Of a stretch of 64,000 nt of DNA, positions 1 through 8,393 are shown in pieces. Made by a program: the position numbers and the translations under genes. The notes under the pieces were generated by a model, which saw nothing but the letters and a program-made list of their open reading frames with translations, had not been told where the DNA came from and did not search any database. Numbering within the stretch: the stretch's first letter is position 1; each line of letters begins with the position of its first letter. Source of the stretch: Kribbella capetownensis (lineage in GTDB: Bacteria > Actinomycetota > Actinomycetes > Propionibacteriales > Kribbellaceae); NCBI RefSeq assembly GCF_004331485.1, contig NZ_SJKD01000011.1, forward strand, positions 186,001-250,000, read 5' to 3'.

Positions 1-145
1 GCTCGAGCCGCCGAAGGCGCAGGAGCTGTACGCCGTCCTGGACGTGGCGATGTCCGCCGTACTCACCCGGAAGGACGCCGACATCGACAAACTCCTGTCC
101 GACGCGGAAGGCAAAGCCAACAAGATCCTGGCCAAGAACACCTGA
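1..145 (+). CDS. Sugar ABC transporter substrate-binding protein, C-terminal end (partial)
   Basis: Only the last 47 codons are present; the gene begins before the window. The reading frame (codons start at base 2) gives a charged helical tail rich in Lys and Asp that ends AKILAKNT-like, typical of the C-terminus of extracellular solute-binding proteins. Its stop overlaps the ATG of the next gene by one base (TGATG), and two MalFG-type permeases follow, so it is most likely the binding lipoprotein of the same importer. The identification rests mainly on that context. Confidence 0.6.
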   Translation, partial: LEPPKAQELYAVLDVAMSAVLTRKDADIDKLLSDAEGKANKILAKNT

Positions 146-1101
146 TGGCAGTCACCGAAGAGCAGGTGCGCCGCCCCCGGTTGGAGGGGGCGGCGGACCC
201 GCGACCTGACGACGATCACGGTGGCGCGCTGCGCCGGGCCTTCGGTCGGAATCTGACTGCTTACGGGTTCTTGTGTGCGGCTTTGATCTGTTTCGCCTTG
301 TTTTCCTGGTATCCGATGGTTCGGGAGGTGGTGCTCAGTTTTCAGGAGAACAACTTCGTCGACCCGGGGAAGTGGGTCGGGTTCGACAACTTCCGCACCG
401 TGATCGAGGATCCGGCGTTCCGGTCCGCGTGGCTGAACACCGCCGCGTTCAGCGGTCTCGCCCTCGTCATCGGGTACGCCGTACCGTTCGTGCTGGCCGT
501 CGTACTCAACGAACTCAGGCACGCGAAGGCCTACCTGCGGTTCGTCGTCTACCTCCCGGTGATGCTGCCGCCGGCCGTCGCCGTACTGCTGTTCAAGTGG
601 TTCTACGACCCAGGCTCAGGTCTGTTCAACCAGATCCTCGACGTCTTCCACCTCCCGCCGCTGAGCTGGCTGGACTCCACCAGTACGGCGCTCGTGAGCC
701 TGGTGCTGGTGTCCACCTGGATGAACCTCGGCACCGGAACCTTGATCTACCTCGCCGCGCTGCAAAGCATCCCGGGTGACCTGTACGAGTCGGCGGAGCT
801 GGATGGAGCCGGCCTGTTCCGGCGGGTGTGGCACGTGACGATCCCGCAGACCAAGCTGATCCTGCTGGTGATGTTGCTGCTGCAGGTCGTCGCGACCATG
901 CAGGTGTTCATCGAGCCGTACCTGCTGACCGGCGGCGGCCCGGAGAACGCGACCGTCACGGTCGCCTACCTGATGTACCAGTACGCCTTCAACTTCGGCG
1001 ACTTCGGTGGCGGCGGTGCACTCGGCCTGATGCTGATGCTCGTCCTGCTGGTGTTCTCCACGATCTATCTGCGCGTGTCCCGCGAGGAGGAGGCCCAGTG
1101 A
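145..1101 (+). CDS. Sugar ABC transporter permease, MalF/UgpA type
   Basis: Inner-membrane subunit of a binding-protein-dependent carbohydrate importer, 318 aa. A cytoplasmic N-terminus of about 38 residues is followed by six predicted membrane segments. The EAA loop that docks on the ATPase is at residues 215-223 (ESAELDGAG) followed by the usual I-P spacing. Translationally coupled on both sides: its ATG overlaps the upstream stop and its TGA overlaps the GTG of the next permease. No ATPase gene lies in this operon, which fits supply of ATPase by the MsiK-type gene at 12966-14045. The sugar is not readable from the permease; the neighbouring alpha-glucosidase suggests an alpha-glucoside. 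Confidence 0.9.
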   Translation: MAVTEEQVRRPRLEGAADPRPDDDHGGALRRAFGRNLTAYGFLCAALICFALFSWYPMVREVVLSFQENNFVDPGKWVGFDNFRTVIEDPAFRSAWLNTAAFSGLALVIGYAVPFVLAVVLNELRHAKAYLRFVVYLPVMLPPAVAVLLFKWFYDPGSGLFNQILDVFHLPPLSWLDSTSTALVSLVLVSTWMNLGTGTLIYLAALQSIPGDLYESAELDGAGLFRRVWHVTIPQTKLILLVMLLLQVVATMQVFIEPYLLTGGGPENATVTVAYLMYQYAFNFGDFGGGGALGLMLMLVLLVFSTIYLRVSREEEAQ

Positions 1102-1967
1102 GGACCCTGGTGTCGCCGCTCGCGCTGCGGACCCCGCGCGGCCGGCTGATCTACTGGACGATCCTGACGGTCGTCGTGGTCGGCTTCACCGGCGCGTTCG
1201 TGTTCCCGCTGTACTGGATGGTGACCGGCGCGCTCAAGTCCCCGGACGAGCTGGCCCAGATCCCGCCCAGCTTCTTCCCGAAGTCGTTCGATCTCGGGGT
1301 GTACGCCGATGCCTGGGAACAGCTGCAACTAGGTGTCTTCCTGAAGAACACCGCCCTGTACGCCGGTGGCGCGTGGCTGTTCACGCTCGCCGTCGACGTC
1401 ACCGCGGCGTACGCGCTGTCGAAGCTCCGGCCGTTCTTCGGCAAGCTGATCCTCGGCGCGATGCTGGCCACGCTGATGATCCCGCCGATGGTCCTGCTGC
1501 TGCCGACGTACCTGGTGGCCAAGGATCTGCCGATCTTCCACCTGGATCTGCTCAACACGCCCTGGGCGATTTGGTTGCCGGCGGCAGCGAACGGCTTCTT
1601 CGTGTTCCTGCTGAAGCGGTTCTTCGACTCGATCCCGCGCGAACTGCTGGAGGCGGCGGAGATCGACGGCGCCTCACCGTTGCGGATCCTGTGGTCGATC
1701 GTGCTGCCGGTGTCGCGGCCGATCCTCGGTGTGGTGTCGATCCTGTCCGTCGTGACGGTCTGGAAGGACTTCGTCTGGCCGCTGCTGGTGCTGCCGGAGA
1801 CGGACAAGATGTCGATCAGCGTCGGCATCGCGTCGCTGTCCGCGCAGATGCCGCAGAACGTGCTGATCGCGTCGCTGGTGATCGCCAGCCTGCCGACGAT
1901 CCTGGTCTTCTTCGTCTTCCAACGAAGCATCATGGCGGGTCTGACCGCCGGAAGTCTCAAAGGATAA
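1098..1967 (+). CDS. Sugar ABC transporter permease, MalG type
   Basis: Second membrane subunit of the importer, 289 aa from a GTG that overlaps the stop of the first permease (GTGA). Six hydrophobic segments are visible and the EAA motif is at residues 185-193 (EAAEIDGAS). The frame is open much further upstream, but that part overlaps the first permease and lacks membrane character, so the GTG at 1098 was chosen. It pairs with the upstream permease to form the translocation channel. The alpha-glucosidase gene starts 9 bases downstream, so transport and hydrolysis are probably co-transcribed. Confidence 0.9.
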   Translation: MRTLVSPLALRTPRGRLIYWTILTVVVVGFTGAFVFPLYWMVTGALKSPDELAQIPPSFFPKSFDLGVYADAWEQLQLGVFLKNTALYAGGAWLFTLAVDVTAAYALSKLRPFFGKLILGAMLATLMIPPMVLLLPTYLVAKDLPIFHLDLLNTPWAIWLPAAANGFFVFLLKRFFDSIPRELLEAAEIDGASPLRILWSIVLPVSRPILGVVSILSVVTVWKDFVWPLLVLPETDKMSISVGIASLSAQMPQNVLIASLVIASLPTILVFFVFQRSIMAGLTAGSLKG

Positions 1968-1976
1968 GGGGATTCG

Positions 1977-3518
1977 ATGGCTGACGAGTGGTGGCGCGAT
2001 GCGGCGATCTACCAGGTGTACCTGCGCAGTTTCGCCGACGGCAACGGTGACGGGATCGGCGATCTGGCCGGTCTGCGCGAGCGGCTGCCGTACCTGGCCG
2101 AGCTCGGCGTGGACGCGATCTGGCTGAACCCGTGGTACCCGTCCCCGATGGCCGACGGCGGGTACGACGTCGCCGACTACCGCGCGATCGATCCAGCCTT
2201 CGGTACGCTCGAGGAGGCCGAGGCGTACATCGCGGAGGCGCACGCGCTGAACATCCGCACGATCATCGACATCGTTCCGAACCACGGATCCGATCAGCAG
2301 GACTGGTTCGTCCAGGCGTTGCAGGCCGGTCCAGGCTCGCCCGAGCGGGAGCGGTTCCTGTTCCGCTCCGGCCGCGGTGAGCTGCCGCCCAACGACTGGC
2401 AGTCGATCTTCAACGGCCCCGCCTGGACACAGGTGGAGGACGGTGAGTGGTACCTGCACCTGTTCGCCCCGGAGCAACCGGACTTCAACTGGCGCAACCC
2501 AGAGGTGGTCGACGAGTTCCACGCGATCCTGCGGTTCTGGCTGGACCGGGGCGTGGACGGGATCCGGATCGACAGCGCCGCCGTACTGTTCAAGGACCTG
2601 GACAGCGTCGAGGAGTCGTACACCGACCACGACGAGGTGCACGACGTGTACCGCGGCTGGCGCCAGGTCACCGACTCGTACGAAGGCCGGTTCCTGGTCG
2701 GCGAGATGTGGATGCCGGACCAGGAGCGGTTCGCGCTGTACCTGCGTCCGGACGAGATGCACACCGCGTTCAACTTCGACTTCCTGTCCCGGCCGTGGCA
2801 GGCGGACGAACTGAAGTCGTCGATCGACCTGACGCTGACCACGCACGTCCCGATCGGAGCCCCGCCGACCTGGGTGTTGTCCAACCACGACGTCACCCGC
2901 CCGGTGACGAAGTACGGGCGTCCGGACACGTCGTTCTCGCATCAGGACCGCAAGCACGGGATGCGCACGGACCTCGTCCTCGGTGAACGGCGTGCCCGCG
3001 CCGCGGCCCTGCTCGCGATGGCCCTGCCGGGTGCGGTGTACGTCTACCAGGGCGAAGAGCTCGGTCTGCCGGAGGTCGAGAACCTGCCTGACGAACTGCT
3101 CCAGGACCCGATCTTCGCGCGTTCCGGCGGGACCGACCGCGGCCGGGATGGTTGCCGAGTGCCCCTACCGTGGTCGGGCAAGGAGCCGCCGTTCGGCTTC
3201 GGCACCGGTACGCCGTGGCTCCCGCAACCCACCGACTGGAAGAACCTCACCGTCGAGTCCCAGCACGACGACCAGAACTCGATGCTCACCCTCTACCGCA
3301 CCGGCCTGGCACTCCGCCGTACCTGCCTCGGCGACGGCACCCTCACCTGGCTCGACTCGCCACCTGGTGTGCTCGCATTCCAGCGGGAGAACCTGACCTG
3401 CGTCACCAATCTGACGGCCGACCCGGCCGACCTGCCGCCGCACGAGGAGGTGCTGCTGACCAGCACCCCACTGGACGACGGCAGGCTGCCGAGCGACAGC
3501 ACAGCCTGGATCAGGTGA
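1977..3518 (+). CDS. GH13 alpha-glucosidase / oligo-1,6-glucosidase type
   Basis: Cytoplasmic glycoside hydrolase of family GH13, 513 aa, with no signal peptide. The four conserved regions are present: DIVPNH (98-103), GIRIDS with nucleophile D199, GEMW with acid/base E243, and LSNHD with transition-state Asp D305. The QW-rich start WWRDAAIYQVYLRSF is typical of alpha-glucosidases that split imported maltose or isomaltose-type oligosaccharides. It sits directly after two sugar permeases, so it likely hydrolyses the imported sugar. Exact linkage (alpha-1,4, alpha-1,6 or trehalose-type) cannot be fixed from sequence. Its 3' end overlaps the convergent copA by 8 bases. Confidence 0.9.
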   Translation: MADEWWRDAAIYQVYLRSFADGNGDGIGDLAGLRERLPYLAELGVDAIWLNPWYPSPMADGGYDVADYRAIDPAFGTLEEAEAYIAEAHALNIRTIIDIVPNHGSDQQDWFVQALQAGPGSPERERFLFRSGRGELPPNDWQSIFNGPAWTQVEDGEWYLHLFAPEQPDFNWRNPEVVDEFHAILRFWLDRGVDGIRIDSAAVLFKDLDSVEESYTDHDEVHDVYRGWRQVTDSYEGRFLVGEMWMPDQERFALYLRPDEMHTAFNFDFLSRPWQADELKSSIDLTLTTHVPIGAPPTWVLSNHDVTRPVTKYGRPDTSFSHQDRKHGMRTDLVLGERRARAAALLAMALPGAVYVYQGEELGLPEVENLPDELLQDPIFARSGGTDRGRDGCRVPLPWSGKEPPFGFGTGTPWLPQPTDWKNLTVESQHDDQNSMLTLYRTGLALRRTCLGDGTLTWLDSPPGVLAFQRENLTCVTNLTADPADLPPHEEVLLTSTPLDDGRLPSDSTAWIR

Positions 3519-5730
3519 GGGGGCGGAATCGCCGCAGTCGCAGGCTGTTCGAGACGACGAAGACCGAGCTGAAGGCCATCGCCGCGCCGGCCAGCATCGG
3601 GTTGAGCAGTCCGGCGGCGGCCAGCGGAAGTGCCGCCACGTTGTAGGCGAAGGCCCAGAACAGGTTGCCCTTGATCGTGCGCAACGTGCTGCGGGACAGG
3701 CGGATGGCGTCCGCCGCCGCGCGCAGGTCGCCGCGGACCAGGGTCAGGTCGCTGGCCTCGATCGCCACGTCGGTCCCGGTGCCCATGCTCAGGCCGAGGT
3801 CGGCCTGGGCCAGGGCAGCGGCGTCGTTGACGCCGTCACCGATCATCGCGACGACCCTGCCCTCGCCCTGCAACTGCTTGACCGCGTCGACCTTGCCGGC
3901 CGGCAGTACCTCGACGATCACCTCGTCGATGCCGACCTCCGCCGCGACCTTCTGCGCCACTGCCTCGTTGTCGCCGGTCAGCAGCACCGGCCGCAGCCCC
4001 AGCGCCTTCAGTTGGCCGATGGCCTGTGCTGACGTGGGTTTCACCGTGTCCGCAACCACCAGGACTGCTCGCGCCTCGCCGTCCCAACCGACTGCGACCG
4101 CCGTACTGCCCTCGGCCTCGGCGTGGTCCTTCGCATGCGCGAGGTCGTCGGGCAGGTACTGGCTCCACTCCTCCAGCAGCCGCGTGCGGCCGACCAGAAT
4201 GGCGTGGCCGTCGACGATGCCCTGGACCCCAAGGCCCTCGACGTTCCCGAAGTCCTCGACGTCGGGCAGCTGACCGAGCTCGGCCTGGGCACCGCGGGCG
4301 ATGGCCTGTGCGATCGGGTGCTCACTCGAGTGCTCCAACGCCCCGGCCAGACGCAGTACGTCGGCCCGCTCCTGCCCAGGAGTCAGCAGTACGTCGATCA
4401 GCTCCATCCGGCCCGTGGTCACGGTGCCGGTCTTGTCCAGGACGACGGTGTCGACGCGGCGAGTGGACTCGAGCACCTCCGGACCTTTGATCAGGATGCC
4501 CAGCTGCGCACCGCGGCCGGTGCCGACCATCAGCGCGGTCGGCGTGGCCAGCCCGAGCGCACACGGGCAAGCGATGATGAGTACGGCGACCGCGGCGGTG
4601 AACGCCACCTCGACCGGGGAACCGTTGCCGAGCCAGAAGCCCATCGTCGTCAGCGACAGCCCGATCACGATCGGCACGAAGAACCCGGACACCTTGTCGG
4701 CCAGCCGCTGGACCTCGGCCTTCCCGTTCTGCGCGTCCTCGACCAGTCGCGCCATCTGCGCCAGCTGCGTGTCGGCGCCGACCCGGGTGGCCCGGACGAT
4801 CAGCCGGCCGCCGGCGTTCACGGTGGCGCCGACGACCGCGTCACCCGCGCTGACCTCGACCGGGACGGACTCGCCCGTCAGCATCGACGCGTCGACCGCG
4901 CTGCTGCCGGTCACGATCACGCCGTCGGTGGCGATCTTCTCGCCGGGCCGGACGACGAATTCGTCCCCGACGGCCAGCTGGTCGGCCGGGATCCGCACCT
5001 CGGCACCGTTCCGCAGTACGGCGACGTCCTTCGCGCCCAGCTCCAGCAGCGCTTTCAGGGCAGCGCCGGACCGGCGCTTGGCGCGGGCCTCGAAGTACCG
5101 CCCGGCCAGGATGAACGTGGTCACCGCGGTGACGACCTCGAGGTAGATCTCCTCGGCGCCGGTGCCGCGGGACGGGATCAGCGTGAACGGCATCGTCATG
5201 CCCGGCTCACCGGCAGAGCCGAGGAACAGCGCGTACAGCGACCAGAGGAACGCGCTGACCACGCCCAGCGAGATCAGCGTGTCCATGGTGGTGGCGCCGT
5301 GCCGCAGGTTGGTCCAGGCGGCCTTGTGGAACGGCCAGGCCGCCCACGTCGCCACCGGGAACGCCAGCGTCAGCGATGCCCATTGCCAGTAGTCGAACTG
5401 CAGCGCCGGGATCATCCCGAACGCGATCACCGGCACCGCCAGCACGATGCTGGCGATCAGCCGCTCGCGCAGCGGCTTCAGCTCGTCCGGCTCGTCCTCG
5501 TGGCCATCGGCAACCGCAGGGGCCGGGAGCGTCGCGGTGTAGCCGGTCTTCTCCACGGTGGCGACCAGGTCGTCGGTGGTGATGCCGGCCGGGTACGTCA
5601 CCTTCGCCTTCTCGGTGGCGTAGTTGACGGTCGCGGTGACGCCGTCCATCCGGTTCAGCTTCTTCTCCACCCGGGCGGCGCACGAGGCGCACGTCATGCC
5701 ACCGATGATGAGTTCGACGGAATCACTCAT
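3511..5730 (-). CDS. copA: Copper-exporting P1B-type ATPase CopA
   Basis: Pumps Cu(I) out of the cytoplasm using ATP; 739 aa. One N-terminal heavy-metal domain carries GMTCASC (11-17). The transmembrane metal site is CPC (C388-P389-C390). Actuator loop TGES is at 285-288, phosphorylated Asp is D432 in DKTGT, the HP dipeptide is 471-472 and the hinge GDGVNDAA is 631-638. YN (696-697) and MAFSS near residue 718 match the further ligands of the P1B-1 (Cu+) class. The start at 5730 has a strong GAGGAGG ribosome site. The frame is open further upstream but that stretch lies under the next gene. It is the last gene of a csoR-copZ-secreted protein-copA cluster. Confidence 0.95.
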   Translation of the reverse strand: MSDSVELIIGGMTCASCAARVEKKLNRMDGVTATVNYATEKAKVTYPAGITTDDLVATVEKTGYTATLPAPAVADGHEDEPDELKPLRERLIASIVLAVPVIAFGMIPALQFDYWQWASLTLAFPVATWAAWPFHKAAWTNLRHGATTMDTLISLGVVSAFLWSLYALFLGSAGEPGMTMPFTLIPSRGTGAEEIYLEVVTAVTTFILAGRYFEARAKRRSGAALKALLELGAKDVAVLRNGAEVRIPADQLAVGDEFVVRPGEKIATDGVIVTGSSAVDASMLTGESVPVEVSAGDAVVGATVNAGGRLIVRATRVGADTQLAQMARLVEDAQNGKAEVQRLADKVSGFFVPIVIGLSLTTMGFWLGNGSPVEVAFTAAVAVLIIACPCALGLATPTALMVGTGRGAQLGILIKGPEVLESTRRVDTVVLDKTGTVTTGRMELIDVLLTPGQERADVLRLAGALEHSSEHPIAQAIARGAQAELGQLPDVEDFGNVEGLGVQGIVDGHAILVGRTRLLEEWSQYLPDDLAHAKDHAEAEGSTAVAVGWDGEARAVLVVADTVKPTSAQAIGQLKALGLRPVLLTGDNEAVAQKVAAEVGIDEVIVEVLPAGKVDAVKQLQGEGRVVAMIGDGVNDAAALAQADLGLSMGTGTDVAIEASDLTLVRGDLRAAADAIRLSRSTLRTIKGNLFWAFAYNVAALPLAAAGLLNPMLAGAAMAFSSVFVVSNSLRLRRFRPLT

Positions 5731-5741
5731 GGCAAGCCTCC

Positions 5742-6740
5742 TCAGTGGCCGTGCGGGGTCTCTTCGTGCCCCGGGGTGGTCGTGGTGGTCGTGGGGGTCG
5801 GCACCGGCGTCGGCGGCACGATCCTGGTCCCGTCCGGGCCGACCGTCACGGTGAACTCGGCGGTGTGTACGGCGCCCGCGTGCTGGAAGTCCAGGAACAG
5901 GCTGTACGTCGCGGCGGTCGGGAAGGTGGTGCCGAAGGTGATCTCCGGTCCGCCCTTCATCCCCGGCTCGGCGTGCTGTGCCGGGTGGTTGTGCAGGTAG
6001 GCGAGGTCGCCGCTGCGCAGTGAGACCAGGTGCCCGAAGGCGCCCAGGTACGGCTGCAGGTCCGTGACCGGCTTGCCGCCCCGGCTGACCCGGAACGTCA
6101 GCTCGGATTCCTTCCCCGCGACCGGAGTGCCTGACAGCGTCACGTCGTACCCGTGGAAGCTGTAGATGCTCGCCGGCTCGCTCAGCGGGACTGGGATGTA
6201 GAGACCGGAGACGTTGACGTCGGTGCCGAGCGTCAGGCCGCGGTCCAGTCCGGCGGGCTGGAAGTCGGCGTACAGCCGCCAAGTACCGCCGGCGGTGAAG
6301 GTGAACGGCACGCTCCACGTCCCGCTCGCGTCCCTGGTCGGGTGTACGTGGTGGAAGCCCGACAGGTCACGCCGGACCACGATCAGGTGCAGGTCCTTCT
6401 CGTGGGTCTTCGTGTACTGCGTGACCGGCTTGCCGTCCGGGCCCTGGATCGTGAAGCGCAGTTGGGTCTTCGCGCCGGACTGGTAGAACGTCGTCGCCGG
6501 CGCGAACGTGTAACCGGCGTCGGACACCGCCAGCCCGGGCAGCTGCCCGGAGGCATCGTGTCCGGCGCCGTGTCCTGAGGTCTGCTCCATGCCGCCCATT
6601 TCCTCTCCATGGGCCGGAGCCGCAGGGGTGTCGGCCGCCGCGATCGGGTCGACCGCGGAGCCGATCGCGTACGCCGCCCCGAAGGCGAGCGCCAGCGCAC
6701 CGGCGAACGCGCCGAGCCGGAGCGCGACGGCCCGGCTCAC
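5742..6740 (-). CDS. Secreted or membrane-anchored His/Met-rich copper-associated protein
   Basis: A 332-aa protein with an N-terminal hydrophobic segment (about residues 7-27, signal peptide or anchor) followed by a His/Met/Gly-rich stretch containing GHGAGHDASG. The body is rich in beta strands and carries conserved-looking His clusters, including HLIVVRRDLSGFHHVHP and LHNHPAQHAEPGMKGG. The tail is Pro/Thr-rich and ends in HEETPHGH. It lies between copZ (4-base overlap) and copA (11-base gap), so it very probably binds copper outside the membrane, as a periplasmic-type chaperone or sink. I do not recognise a named family with certainty; the copper role is inferred from residues and operon. 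Confidence 0.75.
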   Translation of the reverse strand: MSRAVALRLGAFAGALALAFGAAYAIGSAVDPIAAADTPAAPAHGEEMGGMEQTSGHGAGHDASGQLPGLAVSDAGYTFAPATTFYQSGAKTQLRFTIQGPDGKPVTQYTKTHEKDLHLIVVRRDLSGFHHVHPTRDASGTWSVPFTFTAGGTWRLYADFQPAGLDRGLTLGTDVNVSGLYIPVPLSEPASIYSFHGYDVTLSGTPVAGKESELTFRVSRGGKPVTDLQPYLGAFGHLVSLRSGDLAYLHNHPAQHAEPGMKGGPEITFGTTFPTAATYSLFLDFQHAGAVHTAEFTVTVGPDGTRIVPPTPVPTPTTTTTTPGHEETPHGH

Positions 6741-6955
6741 GACGCCGCCAGTTCGTAACCCGCCTCGTCGACGGCCTCGCGCACGGCGGCGTCGTCGAGC
6801 GCGGACTCACTCGTCACGTGCACCGCGGAGGTGCCACCCGCGACGAGGTCGATGCTGACCTCTTTCACGCCGGCCAGCTTGCTGAGCTCCTCGGTGACCG
6901 CCGTGGTGCAGTGGCCGCAGGTCATCCCGGAGACGGAGTAGGTCGTGGTGGTCAT
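6737..6955 (-). CDS. copZ: Copper chaperone, heavy-metal-associated domain (CopZ-like)
   Basis: A 72-aa single HMA-domain protein (ferredoxin-like fold) that carries Cu(I) in the cytoplasm, usually to CopA. The metal loop GMTCGHC is at residues 10-16. The start at 6955 was chosen because the protein then begins MTTTTYSVSG, the usual short lead into an HMA domain; an in-frame extension upstream lacks domain character. Its stop overlaps the start of the secreted copper protein by 4 bases, showing translational coupling inside the copper operon. Confidence 0.92.
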   Translation of the reverse strand: MTTTTYSVSGMTCGHCTTAVTEELSKLAGVKEVSIDLVAGGTSAVHVTSESALDDAAVREAVDEAGYELAAS

Positions 6956-6989
6956 AGCGGTGCTCCTCGCTCGAATGCGTTCAGGTGTG

Positions 6990-7295
6990 TCAGCTGCGGA
7001 CCAGGCGGGCGATCGCGTCGGAGGCCTCGCGGACCTTCTCCTCGGCCTCGGCGCCACCCTTCTGCGCGGCCTCGACCACGCAGTGCGACAGGTGCTCGTC
7101 GAGCAGCTCGAGTGAGAAGGACTGCAGTGCCTTCGTCGCGGCCGACACCTGGGTGAGGATGTCGATGCAGTACTTGTCCTCCTCGACCATCCGCTGCAGG
7201 CCGCGGATCTGGCCCTCGATCCGCCGCAGCCGCTTCAGGTGGCTGCTCTTCTCGGCGGTGTATCCGTGCACAGGAGCGTCGGCGTCGGTGGTCAT
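6990..7295 (-). CDS. csoR: CsoR-family copper-sensing repressor
   Basis: Homo-oligomeric four-helix repressor that leaves DNA on binding Cu(I); 101 aa. The Cu ligands are all present: C43 in KYC, H68 in DEH and C72 in HC. Residues 18-36 (SHLKRLRRIEGQIRGLQRM) are the typical helix with basic residues. The start at 7295 follows a clear GGAGGAAC ribosome site; an upstream in-frame ATG would run into the operator. First gene of the copper operon, directly downstream of two palindromic operators, so autoregulated control of csoR-copZ-copA is expected. Confidence 0.93.
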   Translation of the reverse strand: MTTDADAPVHGYTAEKSSHLKRLRRIEGQIRGLQRMVEEDKYCIDILTQVSAATKALQSFSLELLDEHLSHCVVEAAQKGGAEAEEKVREASDAIARLVRS

Positions 7296-7321
7296 CTCAG
7301 GTTCCTCCAGCGGTCCGCGGC

Positions 7322-7369
7322 TACCCCTTGGGGGTATGTCGACAGGCATGAAGTTACCCCCTTGGGGTA
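7322..7369. promoter_or_regulatory. Pair of CsoR-type operators (TACCCC...GGGGTA palindromes)
   Basis: Two near-identical palindromes, TACCCCTTGGGGGTA (7322-7336) and TACCCCCTTGGGGTA (7355-7369), lie just upstream of csoR. The centres are 33 bases apart, about three helical turns. GC-rich ATACCCC/GGGGTAT-type palindromes are the established binding sites of CsoR repressors. A weaker relative, GGGGGGTAT preceded by ATACGGGC, follows at 7391-7407 toward the divergent ABC gene. Confidence 0.85.
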
Positions 7370-7469
7370 TCGAATGCAAGTCATCAGCGAATACGGGCGG
7401 GGGGTATCACGTGGAGTAGTCCGGCAACAAATCTGTCACGCTGTGCGTCTGCCACCAGACGAGAGGGGC

Positions 7470-8393
7470 ATGATGCCGGAACTGGCGATCAGTACGCGCG
7501 GTCTGCGCAAGACCTACCGGACCCGGCTGGGCCGGAAGGTCGTCGCTGTCCAGGGTCTCGACCTGGACGTGCCGGCCGGGGGAGTGCACGGCTTCCTCGG
7601 GCCGAACGGTTCGGGCAAGACCACGTCGATCCGGATGCTGCTCGGCCTGATCCGCGCTGACGCGGGGACGATGACGGTGTTCGGTCGCCGCGTACCGGCC
7701 CAGTTGCCGGAGGTGGTCGGCCGGGTCGGTGCGATCGTCGAGTCGCCCAAGTTCTTCCCGGCGTTCACTGGTGAGAAGAACCTGCAACTGCTCGCCGAGG
7801 CGATCGGCGTACCCCGCCGGCGGGTCGGTGAGGTGCTCGAGCAGACGTCGCTCGCGGAGCGCGGTGACGACCGGTTCCGCTCGTACTCGCTGGGCATGAA
7901 GCAGCGGCTGGCGATCGCGGCCACGCTGCTCAAGGAACCCGATCTACTGATCTTCGACGAGCCGACGAACGGCCTCGATCCGGCCGGCATCCGGGAGATC
8001 CGCGAGACCATGCGCGGACTCGGCAACCAGGGCCGGACGGTGCTGGTCAGCAGCCACATCCTCGCCGAGGTCGAGCAGGTCGCCGACACCGTGTCGATCA
8101 TCGGCCACGGCCGGCTGCTGTCCTCCGGCACGGTCGCGGAGGTGATCGGCGGCGGTACGGCGACCACCGTCAAGGTTGCCGTCGACAACCACGAGGCGGC
8201 GACCCGGATCCTCGCCGCGGCAGGGATGGCGGTGCGGGCCGACGGCAACTATCTGCTGGTGGACGGCGCCGGGCAACCGGCCGAGATCACGCGCCGGCTG
8301 GCGCATCAGGAGCTGTACGTGTCCGAACTCGTCCCGGTCCGCGCGGACCTCGAGTCCGTCTTCCTCGAGCTGACCGCGGAGGAGAAGATCTGA
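7470..8393 (+). CDS. ABC transporter ATP-binding protein (ABC-2 exporter type)
   Basis: Nucleotide-binding subunit of a DrrA/CcmA-like exporter, 307 aa. Walker A GPNGSGKT is at 44-51, the signature YSLGMKQRL near 142 and Walker B LLIFDEPTNGLDP near 163. The C-terminal part is a short extension usual in this subclass. Two adjacent ATG codons (7470, 7473) follow GAGAGG; either can be the start. Its TGA overlaps the ATG of the permease gene. The substrate is unknown. It diverges from the copper operon across the CsoR operators; whether copper affects it is open. Confidence 0.9.
   Translation: MMPELAISTRGLRKTYRTRLGRKVVAVQGLDLDVPAGGVHGFLGPNGSGKTTSIRMLLGLIRADAGTMTVFGRRVPAQLPEVVGRVGAIVESPKFFPAFTGEKNLQLLAEAIGVPRRRVGEVLEQTSLAERGDDRFRSYSLGMKQRLAIAATLLKEPDLLIFDEPTNGLDPAGIREIRETMRGLGNQGRTVLVSSHILAEVEQVADTVSIIGHGRLLSSGTVAEVIGGGTATTVKVAVDNHEAATRILAAAGMAVRADGNYLLVDGAGQPAEITRRLAHQELYVSELVPVRADLESVFLELTAEEKI

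Noticed and set aside
5731..6318. In-frame upstream extension of copA
   Set aside because: It lies under the secreted copper protein gene in another frame; the HMA domain and strong ribosome site place the start at 5730.
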